Origin: Cylindrodendrum hubeiense
Lineage: Eukaryota > Ascomycota > Sordariomycetes > Hypocreales > Nectriaceae
Direction of reading: 5' to 3'
Assembly (NCBI GenBank): GCA_014621425.1
Contig: JAANBB010000020.1
Location: 207,722 to 271,721 of the forward strand
DNA length: 64,000 bases
The stretch's first letter is position 1; the number at the start of each line of letters is the position of its first letter. The translations under genes and the position numbers were made by a program. Shown one piece after another: positions 1-10,781 of this stretch. The notes below the pieces were generated by a model. It had not been told where the DNA came from. It made no database searches and worked only from the letters and a program-made list of their open reading frames with translations.

Positions 1-154
1 TAGTTACTCAGTTATTGAGATCAATACAGAAGGTTTTGAGCACAGCAAGGTAGACAGATTGGTTGTCTCTGATGTCATACCATCGGATTTAATTGATCAG
101 CATAATGCGTTGAATAACGAAGTCCTCTGATGTAAGAACAATAACTGTGAAGCT

Positions 155-1900
155 CTACGGAATCGCTCCCAGGCGTCGCCGGGTCTCAAGTTGGGCGAGA
201 GTGACTGGGTCAACAGCTAATCTGCCTAGCACAAGGTGTCGGAAAATAGTTATCTTGTTGACGAGAGTGGACTCTTGCCCGGCCCCCTGAAACTGGTCTG
301 TCTCCACCAACAGCTGGACTCCACGCTCTGAAGCCACTTTAGTCCAGGCTTCAATAACAGCGACTGATAGAACCATGGCCCTGTGAGTGCTTCTCCATAT
401 GATCGTGGCTTGATGTGGAGACGAGGTATATCTAAAAAAGAACCCATACCCGGAACCGGCATTCCATAGTTCTAAAATGCGTAATCTGGGCATCGCTCTA
501 GCCGCTCCGGCTGCTAGCACTAATATGTCTGTGAAATACTCCCGGCTAGCGGAAGGACGCAGCCTCCTAGACTTAAGGCAGAGTAGCTCTAGCTTGGGTC
601 TCTCACCCAGCGTTGTCTTAGCTCGGCTGAGTTGAGCCAAGAACTTCCGAGTATTGACTTGCCGAGGAGGGCAGAGCTCAGTCAGTTGAAAACATGACGC
701 CACCATGGCTTGCGTGACATATTCGCAAATATCTGTGTGATCAGGAATACTTTTATACTTCGACTTCCATCTTTTCCACTGGTTGAAGTAAAATCGTTCG
801 AGGCTGGGAGGGAATGCAGGGATCAGAAACTTTTGAAAACCTATACTCATATTGTTAGTAATGCTTGCACGCTAATTGATAGGAACATGCAGGCTTCTCT
901 TACCATCGAAGAAATCATACTCCAGGTCAATTGTAATCGCCGTCCACCTTTCAAAGCGAAAAGAGACAACGTTTATAAGACTATCTTGGAAAAGTTTTGC
1001 GAGCGTATGAAGCGCAATGCCTCTAAAGAAATGTGGCCGTAGACAAAAGCTCTTCACGATAGGAGTTGCCTGAAGAGTTCGCCGTGGCATAAGTTCGAGA
1101 GGAGTACCCTGGAACCTTTCTGCGGCTCCATCATTGCGTTTCAGTGCGTGATCATTTGGTGTTGCTCTGATTTCGATACGTCTTTGCGTCGTGTATTCCA
1201 CAAAACTAGGAGATCGTTGCAAATCCTCCTCTAAATGGAAGTGATTTTGCCGCTCCAATTCCAACACATTTCGAAAACAGTGATTGGTATCGCTAGGTGA
1301 GTGAGCATTGATCTCTAATGCCAGCCCTCCACTTTGGTTTGACTCCCAAAGCGAGAGGACTTTGAGCAAGCGTGTCAAGGAAGAGGTGAAGATCCGGTTA
1401 TTTCTGTTGTAGATTTAGTAAGGATTTAGGTTAAATATCAAGGAAAAGCAAAATTACCTAGTAATTGTTATTGGGCTCTCTGGCTTGCGGCAGCTTAGAC
1501 AGGTATATCCAGACAACTTAATACGCAACCAGAAATGTCTGATATAATTCAACCTGATAATGTTCTTTCCTTTCATTAATTTAGTGAAGGATGGTAGAGC
1601 CGAATCGTCGAGATCAAGTCGTCGGAAGGTATGTTTCTCAAAGAAGCATTGCCAATCTCGGCACACGCTGGCGAAAGAGGCGAGACTGGTGGGCTTTGCA
1701 TTCTGGTCATCTCCCATTTTGCCATGGCATTCTGTGATGACATATTCTAAGATGAGCAAGCGAATCTCTGGATGGATTGAAGCCCATGGAAAGGACCTAC
1801 ATGGGGATTCAAGGCCACCTATGACAGCTGAATGGGGAGACTGAAAATCCATTGCGTCCTGATGACCAGGGCGATGTGGTAGACGATGATGTGGCATCAA
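155..1900 (-). CDS. F-box protein (fungal, DUF6546-like)
   Basis: Three exons on the minus strand: 1900-1458, 1403-904 and 840-155. They join in frame to about 542 aa. Intron 1404-1457 carries a TACTAAAT branch-like site; intron 841-903 has donor GTAAGA and a perfect TACTAACA. The N-terminal part (about residues 38-60, FPWASIHPEIRLLILEYVI) is an F-box-like helix, followed by a typical 'CRDWQCFFEKHTFRRLDL' stretch. The rest is the long C-terminal half seen in fungal F-box proteins of the DUF6546 type. The presumed role is substrate adaptor of an SCF ubiquitin ligase; the substrate is unknown. Start chosen at the first ATG of the open frame; a second ATG 16 codons in (MDFQSP) is equally possible. 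No neighbour suggests a pathway. Confidence 0.75.
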
Positions 1901-3289
1901 TGATCTGTTTTGTATCTGAAAGATTCCAAAATATTAACCTTTGCAAGATTCCCGTCGTTTGCTCATCTAAGTTTGCCCCCTCCTCTGACTCAACACAATA
2001 ACTTTATTGCAATTTAACATCCTAAATATATTTAAACATCAATGATATAGCTAAATATGCACCTTGGAGGCTCGATGCAAATCAGTCCCTGGAACATCTC
2101 CATTCATATTGCCATATGTGATATTTGCGCATATGGCTGTCAGGTGGCTCGCCGTCGATGCAGAACTCGAAACGGGATACAAGCGTTGGCCGCTGGGAAA
2201 CAGGGGGGAGACCGGACAGAAGCAGGGAGGCACAGAACTTTCAGGAGTATCAGCAGTGCTAGCGTCTTCATTCTTTGAAGAGATGCACCCAAACACACAG
2301 CCGGAGCCCTCATAGCTGCGGTCACAATCGCAATGATATCCACTCTGGCAGCCGCCGCAATAGCGGCACGCCCAGCCGAGCCAGGCTCCAGGTTTAGGAC
2401 TTTGGGGCAAACCACGATTTAATTCAATTCAATGATAGGCAGATGGGCGGTAGATAATCTCTTGGTTGTCAGCAGCGACAACGATAATGTCCCTGAACCC
2501 AACGGCGGCGGCGGCAACGACCCAATGTAGCCAAGAAGAGAAGATCACCGGATCAATCCCAGCCATCAGGAGTTTAGTTTTACTCATTGGTTGATTTTAT
2601 TATACCTTGACACCTCTGCATTTTCTCATCCGTGTCTCCTTGGCGCATGTCGTTCAATACATCGAATCAGGGAATCGTCAGGCTCTGCTCGTCGGCCAGA
2701 AGCAGCGTGCTCAGCAACATTACCTCCAAGATCGGCGCCGCAACAGGCGCAAGCATTAAACTACATATTCAGAGCCTGCTATTTGACTTCTTCAAAAGCT
2801 CCGTTAGGTCGAGGGCAGCTCCCAGGGCCCCATAAACTGTTTCAGTCCCAGCCGCTCTTTCGACCTCCAAGCTCCCGGGGCCCAAGACCCGTGCAGTATC
2901 TTCTATGATGGGTCTTTCAGTCGGAATTGAATTATTCGACACTATTGAAGTCTTATCCGTGCTTATTTGACTGAGGATTGGACAACTTATCGAATCCCGG
3001 TCCTTCTCCGAAGCTGGAGACCGAGTCATCGCCATGGCCCCACTCTCCTCCAAGGCTCGTCGATGAGGTGATCTCGAATTTCGTCATTGTAAGGCGTCTT
3101 CCCCTGTAGGGGTTCATTTGATGTATATCAAAGTAATTCACGTATTAAAGATATAATATACAGCACACAGAGATGTGGATACAAATGTATGAGCTTGATG
3201 AAGGCCGAGGGGACGTTCAGGGATTTCGCGTCTAGGGGCTGGTTGAGATACATATTCTGAAATAAAGCGGCAACTTTCAGCCACTAAAA
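1901..3289. other. Intergenic region without a supported gene
   Basis: Several short frames overlap here on both strands. One minus-strand frame (2051-2410) is Cys-rich, and another (2769-3053) reads smoothly, but neither has a recognisable domain, a convincing start or splice partners. I therefore call no gene. No repeats, tRNA or terminator structure was seen until the tRNA at 3290. Confidence 0.5.
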
Positions 3290-3418
3290 AGCAATTTGGC
3301 GCAGTGGAAGCGCGGTATGTTGTCACCTTGGAACTACGATTCGAACCCGAGTAATGACTAACTTATCCTAGCCGGGCTCATAACCCGGAGGTCGCACGAT
3401 CGAAACGTGCAATTGCTA
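3290..3418 (+). tRNA. Initiator tRNA-Met (CAT), copy 1, interrupted after the D arm
   Basis: Exons 3290-3314 and 3372-3418 give a 72-nt tRNA with every stem perfectly paired: acceptor AGCAATT/AATTGCT, D stem GCGC/GCGC, anticodon stem CCGGG/CCCGG with loop CTCATAA, T stem GCACG/CGTGC. Initiator hallmarks are present: the A1-T72 pair, three G-C pairs closing the anticodon loop, and T-loop ATCGAAA (A54, no TTC). Internal promoter boxes are visible as TGGCGCAGTGG (A) and GATCGAAAC (B). A 57-bp insertion, 3315-3371, lies between positions 26 and 27. It is not the canonical 37/38 tRNA intron site, and it begins GTATGT and ends CTAG with an upstream GACTAAC. Function as a tRNA requires its removal. 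The exons are identical to the copy at 4273. An alternative is a dead copy carrying an insertion, which exon conservation argues against. Confidence 0.8.
3315..3371 (+). other. Spliceosomal-type intron inside initiator tRNA gene (copy 1)
   Basis: A 57-bp GT-AG segment with 5' GTATGT, a branch-like GACTAAC and 3' TAG; the branch A to AG spacing is about 10 nt. These are the same signals as in the protein-gene introns of this window. It contains GATTCGAACCC, which resembles a Pol III B box. Splicing is inferred, not shown. Confidence 0.6.
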
Positions 3419-3439
3419 CACCCTCAATATGAGGATTTC

Positions 3440-3444
3440 TTTTT
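3440..3444 (+). terminator. Pol III T-run terminator for tRNA copy 1
   Basis: TTTTT lies 22 nt downstream of the tRNA 3' end, with a second T6 run at about 3449-3454. This is the expected oligo-T signal for RNA polymerase III on the coding strand. Confidence 0.6.
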
Positions 3445-3504
3445 GCCATTTTTTACTAATTGATATCCTGTTTTCGCCCTCAAGCGAATTTAAACTCGAA
3501 GATC

Positions 3505-3546
3505 TATTACTAACTTGTCATTTTGGCCAGGCTCATAACCCGGAGG
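3505..3546 (+). pseudogene. Decayed fragment of the interrupted initiator tRNA
   Basis: The segment keeps the intron 3' part (ATTACTAACTT) and the anticodon arm (GGCTCATAACCCGG), with a G-to-A change at position 29 of the anticodon stem. Similarity ends immediately after the variable loop and no 5' half was found. It looks like a third, truncated copy of the same interrupted tRNA, lying between the two intact ones. Confidence 0.6.
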
Positions 3547-4272
3547 GTGAACCTTGCCATTCGGCTCAGAAAGTTTGAATTGTTGAAAAAGATTCCAAAA
3601 ACCGCACGGTCAAACTAGAATCTTCACATTATAAAGTCATCTCAAGACGTTGGAGCATTTCTTTGAGTTGCGGCAGGAGTCAGCGGGATTCAGGTCATCT
3701 AGTCCAGAACTCCGGCATCGGAGGGCCTTCAGAGGTCGTCCCTCTCATCATCAAGTATCAGACTGACCCTCAAACCATCGTTAGATATAGAAACTAAGAG
3801 CCTTAATCCCCATAACCCTTTACTTGATGAGATAAAAAGGATTTCAAGTGCCCGTATTAACTACTCTACCTCTACTTTAAAAGCCCACCTGCTGGCCTTT
3901 CCCGGCTATGGCTTTCGGTATTTTATCCATCTACGGATCTTTAGGTGGCACCCGTGTCGCGCAGGGCTAGCAGAGACGTCACCAAAATCAACAAGAACCC
4001 AAAATCAAATCAAGTACTTGTAGTATGACTATTATAGCGATCGCAAGCCTATTGAATTAAGCAATATCGTTAGAAATAAACGTGATCTCCTGGTTACCGA
4101 GACACCAAAATCGGGTTGACCCCCAAAGAGGGTGCTTGGAGCAATACGACCGAGGCCTTAAATGGGCGACATGCTATTGTGTGACTCACAGCTTACTCAT
4201 CAACTTGAGCTGGATGTGGCACCGATGCGGGCTGATATAGTGGATTATGGAAGTCAACTCCCAATCAGCTAA
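3547..4272. other. Intergenic region between tRNA copies
   Basis: No open frame of useful length and no recognised repeat. The 20 bp just upstream of both tRNA copies are weakly alike (CAACT...CAGC...CTAA), which suggests that the duplication unit included a little 5' flank. Confidence 0.5.
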
Positions 4273-4398
4273 AGCAATTTGGCGCAGTGGAAGCGCGGTA
4301 TGTTATCACCTCAAACTCAATATGATTTGAGCCACGACTAACTTATCCCAGCCGGGCTCATAACCCGGAGGTCGCACGATCGAAACGTGCAATTGCTA
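4273..4398 (+). tRNA. Initiator tRNA-Met (CAT), copy 2, interrupted after the D arm
   Basis: Exons 4273-4297 and 4352-4398 are identical, base for base, to copy 1 and fold into the same initiator tRNA with A1-T72 and the CTCATAA loop. The insertion, 4298-4351 (54 bp), sits at the same position 26/27. Its ends match copy 1 (GTATGTTATCACCT; GACTAACTTATCCCAG), but its middle has diverged in sequence and length. Identity of exons with divergence of the insert is what is expected if the tRNA product is under selection and the insert is spliced. Transcription by Pol III is expected from the internal A and B boxes. Confidence 0.8.
4298..4351 (+). other. Spliceosomal-type intron inside initiator tRNA gene (copy 2)
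   Basis: A 54-bp GT-AG insert with GTATGT, GACTAAC and CAG, which are the three elements a fungal spliceosome recognises. Compared with copy 1, the first 14 bases match at 13 positions and the last 16 at 15; the centre does not align well. Splicing is inferred. Confidence 0.6.
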
Positions 4399-4409
4399 CA
4401 ACACCTCAC

Positions 4410-4424
4410 TGTGTGTGTGTGTGT
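4410..4424 (+). repeat. (TG)7 microsatellite
   Basis: TG dinucleotide run directly downstream of the second tRNA, just before its terminator. Confidence 0.85.
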
Positions 4425-4428
4425 AATA

Positions 4429-4434
4429 TTTTTT
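4429..4434 (+). terminator. Pol III T6 terminator for tRNA copy 2
   Basis: TTTTTT lies 31 nt after the tRNA 3' end, with another T7 run shortly downstream. Confidence 0.6.
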
Positions 4435-5127
4435 GCCGTTTGTTGTTTTTTTCTCACGATGAGTCCGTTCGTTCACTGTCGTATTCTTGAGGTGGTCATA
4501 GCCGGAAGTCTACCTAATTCAGCACCTAAATTTCAGCGCACACGGCCCTAGCTTTTAGTGCTTTGGCACCAGAAATGGTAGTGCACTGGAGCGCCTCCCC
4601 AACAAATAACGACCATCTGGTTCAAGCGCGCCTAAATGATCGTAGTAGACTTCTTGTAGAACAACAAGTTAACGATTGATAGAAAAGAAAAGCCAGCCCA
4701 TTTTCCTTGGTCTACATGACTTATTAGTCAGATGCTTTCGCCAACTGATTTCTGTATGTCTGGCTCTCATGCGTGGCGCTTCCCTAGTTTCATCAGAACC
4801 AGCGATTACCCTATACTGTAGCGCAGAATCTTCTACGTAGTGTTGCACACTTTATTAGCTGCCTGGCCATTTGGACGGTCCTATTCCTGGTAAATCCGGC
4901 TATCCCTGATTCAGTAGAATGGGTCAATAGTTTATTGAAGACTGAAGATGAGGGTGTGATGACGTGCTCAGCAAACTCCACATCTTGGCTGCCGTCATGA
5001 ATATCAAGACATCCACCATCACCTCGACAAGAGAGCTGAACCTATTTCGCTCGCATTTCCCCCGTTCTCTACTCCAAAGTCGATTCGGGAAGCTTTTGGA
5101 TTGCAGCTGCCAGCTCTTCATTTTACA
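4435..5127. other. Intergenic region upstream of the FMN monooxygenase gene
   Basis: No supported gene. Short frames at 4924-5139 and 4964-5188 overlap the promoter and first exon of the next gene and show no domain. Confidence 0.5.
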
Positions 5128-6780
5128 ATGGGCAATCACCCCAAATCACCACCATCCAAGAAATGGATCCTCAATGCTTTCTTTATGAGCAATCCTGCTT
5201 TTGTAGCACCAGGTAATCACTTATATCTTTAAATACTCTCTTGAACCTGATGTTTTGCTTTTTATTCTGTGCCATGGAATTGTTGAACTCATACCGCTGT
5301 GTATAGGGTTATGGAGGCATCCTCGAAATCAAAACGCGCGCTACAACGATATTAGCTATTGGATTGAGTTGGCCAAACTTCTTGAGGGAAACTTCCATGC
5401 AATATTCCTGGCAGATGTTCTCGGTCCCTATGATGTGTACAAGGGGCCTAGGAACATCAAACCGATTTTGGCGGGCGCGGCACAGTTCCCGGTTTCGGAC
5501 CCCTCGTGAGTGCCACCGGCCGTCGTGCTATTGACGCCAAATCTAGGGTGATCAGTTAACAAGTCATTCCAGGTTGCCCATTGCCGCCATGGCTGCTGTG
5601 ACGAAGTCTCTTTCTTTCGGCCTTACATCTTCTACTACCTATGAGTCGCCGTACCTGCTGGCGCGAAAATATGCCACCCTTGACCACCTTACAAATGGTC
5701 GCATCGCTTGGAACATTGTTACTAGCTACCTCGAGAGTGCAGCTAGGAGCATGGGCCTTAAGGAACAAATAGAACACGATGAGCGATATGCTATAGCAGA
5801 GGAGTTTTTAGAGGTCGTTTACAAGCTCCTCGAAGGCTCATGGAGGGATGATGCCGTTGTTCGCGACGAGGTGAAGAAGCAGTACACCCATCCTGACCGG
5901 GTTCGAAATATTGATCATGAAGGGTATGCAAATAGAGAGCACCTTCAAACGAGGCTCTTGTCATTGCCGAAGCTAATTTCCACATAGAAAATATTTCCAG
6001 GTCGCCGGTCCGTCACTAGTCGAGCCGTCGAGGCAGCGAACCCCGTTTATCTTTCAAGCCGGTGCAAGTAAGGCAGGAAAGAAATTTGCCGCTAAACATG
6101 CCGAAGCTATTTTCCTCCCCGGAATGGAATTTGGAGCGGTGCGGCGAACGGTCGATGAGTTACGACGCCTAGCTGTCGAACAAGGCCGTGATCCTCGAAG
6201 CCTCAAGCTCATCGCTGGAATCCATGTCGTACTCGCCGAGACAGACGATCTAGCACAAGAAAAGTATGAGGAATATCTTTCATATGCTGACTTGGAGGGG
6301 TCGCTCGCCCTGTTCGGAGGATGGAGTGGTACTGATCTGAGTGGTTTTGCCGATGACGACGACTTGAAGTTCATCGGACCGCCAGCTATGCAAAGCATGG
6401 TAGAGAACTGGAGTGCGACAATCCCAGGAAGTGATAATATCAAGTGGACGAAGGCACGAGTTGCGCAAGAGCTTGCCTTAGGAGGCCCTCACGCACGAGC
6501 AGTGGGAACTGGCAAAACTGTCGCTGACGTCTTAGAGAGCTGGATACGGGAGACTGACATCGATGGTTTTAACATTTCATATGCTATCACGCCTGGTGAC
6601 TTCGAAGATCACGCCAAATACTTGGTACCTGAGCTCAAGAAACGCGGTGTGTTTTGGGATGCTACCGAGGCCGAGGGGAGGACGACGCGAGAGACCTACC
6701 TCGGCGCTGATTTTGCAAAGGATGGGAGACTCAGCAATGATCATCCTGGATCTCAATACAAGTGGCCAGCCGAAAAATAG
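5128..6780 (+). CDS. FMN-dependent monooxygenase, NtaA/SnaA/DszA family
   Basis: Exons 5128-5212, 5307-5505, 5573-5923 and 5988-6780 join in frame to 475 aa, the usual length for this family. Diagnostic stretches include the N-terminal 'WILNAFFMSNPAF', 'ARYNDISYWIELAKLLEG', 'SSTTYESPYLLARKYATLDH', 'GRIAWNIVTSYLESAARS', 'IDHEGKYFQVAGPSLVEPS' and 'DGFNISYAITPGDFEDH'. It has the luciferase-like TIM-barrel fold and uses reduced FMN from a separate reductase to oxidise small N- or S-containing compounds; the substrate cannot be told from sequence. No signal peptide, so probably cytosolic. Intron phases and branch sites are consistent. It lies 1 kb upstream of a transporter and 4 kb upstream of a Zn(II)2Cys6 regulator on the same strand, a common arrangement for catabolic modules. 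Confidence 0.85.
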
Positions 6781-7788
6781 AGGGGGTTAATTGAACTACG
6801 GAGATGTATTTTGAGCATGTTTTTCGTGACTAGATAGCAATCTAGATGTTGGATTTCGGCTTTCACTGACGGCAAATCTTTAATCGGCCTTGAAGAAAAA
6901 AAGACAGGGTAAAGTAAAAAAGTATTTCACTGATGTGCAGAAATGCATTGGTGTTAGTTATTCTACAAGCACTCTTTGTTTACATCTCTACCTACAAAGC
7001 GACAAAAAAAGGTGTGACTAACAGGAGAAGTTATCTTACCCCCTCTTCTAATATTTTGCAGCTAGAGGAATTCCAGTCATCATTTCCGAGAGACGACGTA
7101 CGCATATGCGGTCGGAGGGATTGTTTGACTCGTGTTAGACACTGACGAACTCGGCACCTATCTTTCGAAAGCTGGAAACCGATAGTTCGGATGGCGTGCT
7201 GGCGGGCTGTTGTCTCTTCATGGCATGGTGTCGACCGCCAAGGACGCACTTGCATCCGCAGGGTCCGAGGATTCGGGACTGTCTAGCTAGAAATTAACAA
7301 TATGGCCGAGGTGATCTACCCATGAGGTTGCGCTGATACACCGCTAGATATGATTACTGCGTGCCGCGTAAGAGCTGTTCGGGATTAGGATATCTCTTGG
7401 CGAGTCAGCTGGGTAGAGCACGCCTTTTGGGAACGAATCAAGTAATTACATGTGCGGGGTCTCTCATCTATGAGTCGTTGCATTGAGATGCCAAGCAGGC
7501 ATTGTGGGTATGTTTGACTGCCGGGGTTCTATTGCGTGATTGCACCAAACGAAGATAACACTGCAGGTGCATTGCTGGGGTCGCAACGTTGATCGCCTGG
7601 TATAATTATGGGCGCGTCGCCTCTGAAGAATTATATTCATTCTGGGAGAGATTTGGTCGTTTTCCGTATCTTGACCAATCTGAACGGAGCGCATTGTCTT
7701 CATTTAGGTTTTGGGCATCACTGATTCTGTCATCGAACACTCAATCAAGGCACTTCTGGCTTGCTTGCTTTGTAGATCACCCAGGACC
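6781..7788. other. Intergenic region; no gene seen
   Basis: Short overlapping frames only. A stretch at 7401-7440 vaguely recalls a tRNA D arm but lacks the other arms. This interval should contain the promoter of the transporter gene. Confidence 0.5.
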
Positions 7789-9244
7789 ATGGCCGACGAT
7801 AAAGATACCCCGCATGATGATGCAAGGGTCGTCGAAACCGAAAACCATCCCGGTACGTACTTGCACAGTATCTTCTTATCATGGCCATTTGCTCACTGCA
7901 AGGATAGTGAAGTGGAATCGTTCGCCTACATACAATGCGACCATTCTCGGAATTTGTAGCTTTGCCGCACCTGGCCTATGGGGAGCGATGAATTCGCTAG
8001 GCGCAGGAGGTGCCCAGAAGCCATATCTGGTTAACACCGGCAATGCACTCACATTCTGTCTCATGGTGATATCTTGTTGGGCGACCAGTAGCATCGTCAA
8101 GTACATCGGCATCAAGGGCGCCCTGATTGTGGGAACGATTGGATTTGCACCATACAGCGCTGGTTTATACTTGAACAACCGGTACGGTGTTGAGTGGCTG
8201 GTCATTCTAGGCGCTGCCCTGTGTGGTGTTTCGGCTGGCATCTTCTGGGCGGCCGAAGCTGCCATCGGAATCACTTATCCTGAGCCAAAGAACAGAGGAA
8301 GAATGGTGGCGTACTGGCTGACCTTCACTCGACTTGGTCAAATCCTAGGTGGCGCCATCAACCTGGGTATGAATGTGGATCGCGACGAGGCTGGAAAGGT
8401 TTCATACAACGTCTACCTGATTTTCATCGCGCTTCAATGCTGTGGCCCTTTCGTGGCGTTGCTGCTCAACAACCCGTCCCAGGTTCAACGATCAGATGGT
8501 AAAAAGGTGGAGCTCTCCATCTTCGACAACCCGTGGAAAGAATTCAAGGCAACTACAAAAACCTTCCTACGACCGGAATTTCTCCTTCTCATCCTGTGGA
8601 TTGGCCAGGCGGTGTATTCGGAAGCTGTCTTTTTCACCTACATCGCACTTTGGTTCAGCGTCCGAGCAAGAGCTCTCGGCTCATTCATCTCCGGAATCGT
8701 CGCAGTCATTGCTGGAAATCTTCTCGGCTTGTGGCTGGACCGAAGCCAAATCAGTTTGAAGAAGCGAGCTCGGTGGGCTTTTGCCGTTATCATGACCCTT
8801 CAGGGAGCATGGTGGATCTGGCTCACGGTCAATGTCACGGAATTCCACCGCACGCAGCCAGTGTATGATTGGAATGATCCTGGATTTGGCCGAGCCTTTG
8901 GAGTCTTTGTCTTCCTTGTTTCAGGATTCCAGCTCAACTACAACTTCGCCTTCTTCATCATCGGAGAACTATCTTCCAACCCCCAAGAGACGATCCGCTT
9001 GTCCGCCCTGCTGAGAGGTACGGAATCAGCGTGGCAAGCACTCAGTTATGGATTGAACGCGATTCCCATCTTTGCTTCTGTCGGTAGCACTTATTTCAAT
9101 TTTGGAATTTGGGGATTGTCTTTGTTCCCAGCTTGGTTGGTCATCCGGAAATTTGGAGCAAACGAGGCCGAAGACAGCGACACTGAGAAGCAAGGAAACT
9201 CTGAGGCCCAGCGCAGCGACACTGATAAGCAAGAAATCTCTTAG
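7789..9244 (+). CDS. MFS transporter, UNC-93-like
   Basis: Exons 7789-7852 and 7908-9244 give 466 aa. The intron at 7853-7907 falls inside the codon for V22, giving the family-typical 'VKWNRSPTYNATILGICSF' junction. The protein has about 11-12 hydrophobic helices, the 'APGLWGAMNSLGAGG' loop found in UNC-93-like proteins, and an amphipathic hinge between the halves. The Ser/Asp/Glu-rich C-terminal tail (EDSDTEKQGNSEAQRSD) is cytosolic-like. The predicted role is a plasma-membrane transporter; the substrate is unknown. Neighbouring genes suggest uptake or efflux related to the FMN monooxygenase, which is an inference from position only. The open frame extends upstream of 7789, but the intron and kingdom-typical N-terminus support this ATG. 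Confidence 0.85.
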
Positions 9245-10781
9245 ATCATTCACAATAATTATTTCAGTAGCGCTGATACAAATCAATTTTGATCATCTCC
9301 ATAACAACTCCTTTGAAGCAAGTTGGAATTGGTCATCCACTGTCTTGGATCCGTGTATCCTTTTGGTCTTTTTTTTTTATAAAGTACAAAGCTTTCAAGA
9401 GCAATAAGCCATCTTCCAGAGTTGGAATCTTAGAGTATCTTACAATCTCCGTCAATTTTTGGCCGCCCAACTAAGCTCATATTTAAACGATGTTCATAAT
9501 ATTGTAGATATTGCGCTGGGGTTCCTTGGTCATACGGTGCGGAAGCCTTTGCGGGCATTCCAGTAGATGTGTAAGCAAGGATGTAAGCCCATTCGACCCG
9601 GACTGCCTCTTATAGGCTGTTCCGACAGGCATTGGGGTCATTGGATAAGGTAAATTAGTCAGTTATTGAGAGCTGCAAGTAAGAGTTGAGGTATCGCGGT
9701 CGGATTCATTGGCGATTATGACCTTCGAATATTATCATGAGTATTCAGCAGTATGATTTTCTAGCAAGCTCAAGTCGCATTCTTTTTGGCTAATCTTTGC
9801 TGTGTCGTATTGTGACCAGTTTGATCAGATCATGCTGATTGATAGCATCGGTCAGGCTAGTCTACGTCATTCTCTTTGAGTGTCTTTTATCCGCGCCATG
9901 GTCTACATTACGGACGCATCGCCATTGTGCTGGCATAACAACAGTCATAATACTTCTATGGGTGGGTTGTTGGGTGCCTGGCCGTCTCTTGTGCCCGTCC
10001 CACACACAATATTTTGTCGTATTCCAAGGCCATGTTCTCTCATAGCTACTGTGCGAATTCCGTATGATACATGAGCTCTCAACTATAATAACTCATGCCT
10101 TGTGTTGCTTCGGTGTACCCGAGGGGGCAGACGGAACGAGACCACGCTCTTAGGGCTGTATACGCTTTTATGTCCCGCTGTAGAGGGCCGCTCCTGCATA
10201 AATAGGGAATTGAAACTTGAAACAATTCCTCCGGCGCAAACCGTCGTCCGTTCTTTTGACGCCCCCGTATTTGAGTGGGGTGCACAATCGTCGAACCAGA
10301 CCAGGTTCGCCAGTTGTGGCCGTGGCTGTGCAAGCCTGGAGACTCGATGAAACAAACTCAAGCACCACACGCTGATTACGAGTCGATGCTACACTCCGTT
10401 TCGGTTTGCAAGGTCTCGTCGCTAATCAAGAAGTCCTTGCCTTGTGGTAACAACATGAGTCAAGCGGCAGAGGCAGCCTCTTGATGTGTCAAGCAGAGCT
10501 TCCGAGTCACAGCCCACGCCGGCGGGTTCGCAAAAGTGCCCGAGCGCTGGTGAGACACTACCCAGCGGCGAGACCAACTACTTACATGCCATGACGGGTC
10601 CGGGGGGTCGCCGACGCGCATTGACTGCACAGCCTCTCCAGGTCTGGTTAAGCGGCAGTGTGACTTTATGCAACTAAGAGAGGATTCCGGTAAATCGACA
10701 AACCTCCCATTGATATAAGGCATCCATGTTATCTTCAAAACCCTCACAGGAGGCCACCAACTACCCAACTCGAGATTAATC
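9245..10781. other. Long intergenic region; overlapping short frames, no gene called
   Basis: At 10080-10370 several frames on both strands are open together, which reflects base composition rather than coding. A CT-rich run lies at about 9362-9378. I see no conserved motif. The 3' part should be the promoter of the zinc-cluster gene. Confidence 0.45.

Noticed and set aside
2051..2410. Cys-rich minus-strand frame of 119 codons (CRYCGGCQSGYHCDCD)
   Set aside because: No signal peptide, no typical cysteine spacing, and the opposite strand is equally open. I could not find a credible start or exon partner.
2769..3053. Smooth minus-strand frame of 94 codons
   Set aside because: No domain, no continuation through plausible splice sites, and competing frames overlap it.
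3290..3418. tRNA-derived SINE instead of a tRNA gene
   Set aside because: No tRNA-unrelated body, tail or target duplication. The mature tRNA is complete, has perfect stems in both copies and is followed by an oligo-T terminator.
7401..7440. tRNA-like phrase (CAGCTGGGTAGAGC followed by GGGAACGAATC)
   Set aside because: Only a D-arm-like motif and a weak B-box match. No acceptor, anticodon or T stem could be paired.
10083..10370. Three overlapping open frames on the minus strand and one on the plus
   Set aside because: Simultaneous openness in several frames reflects base composition. No motif.
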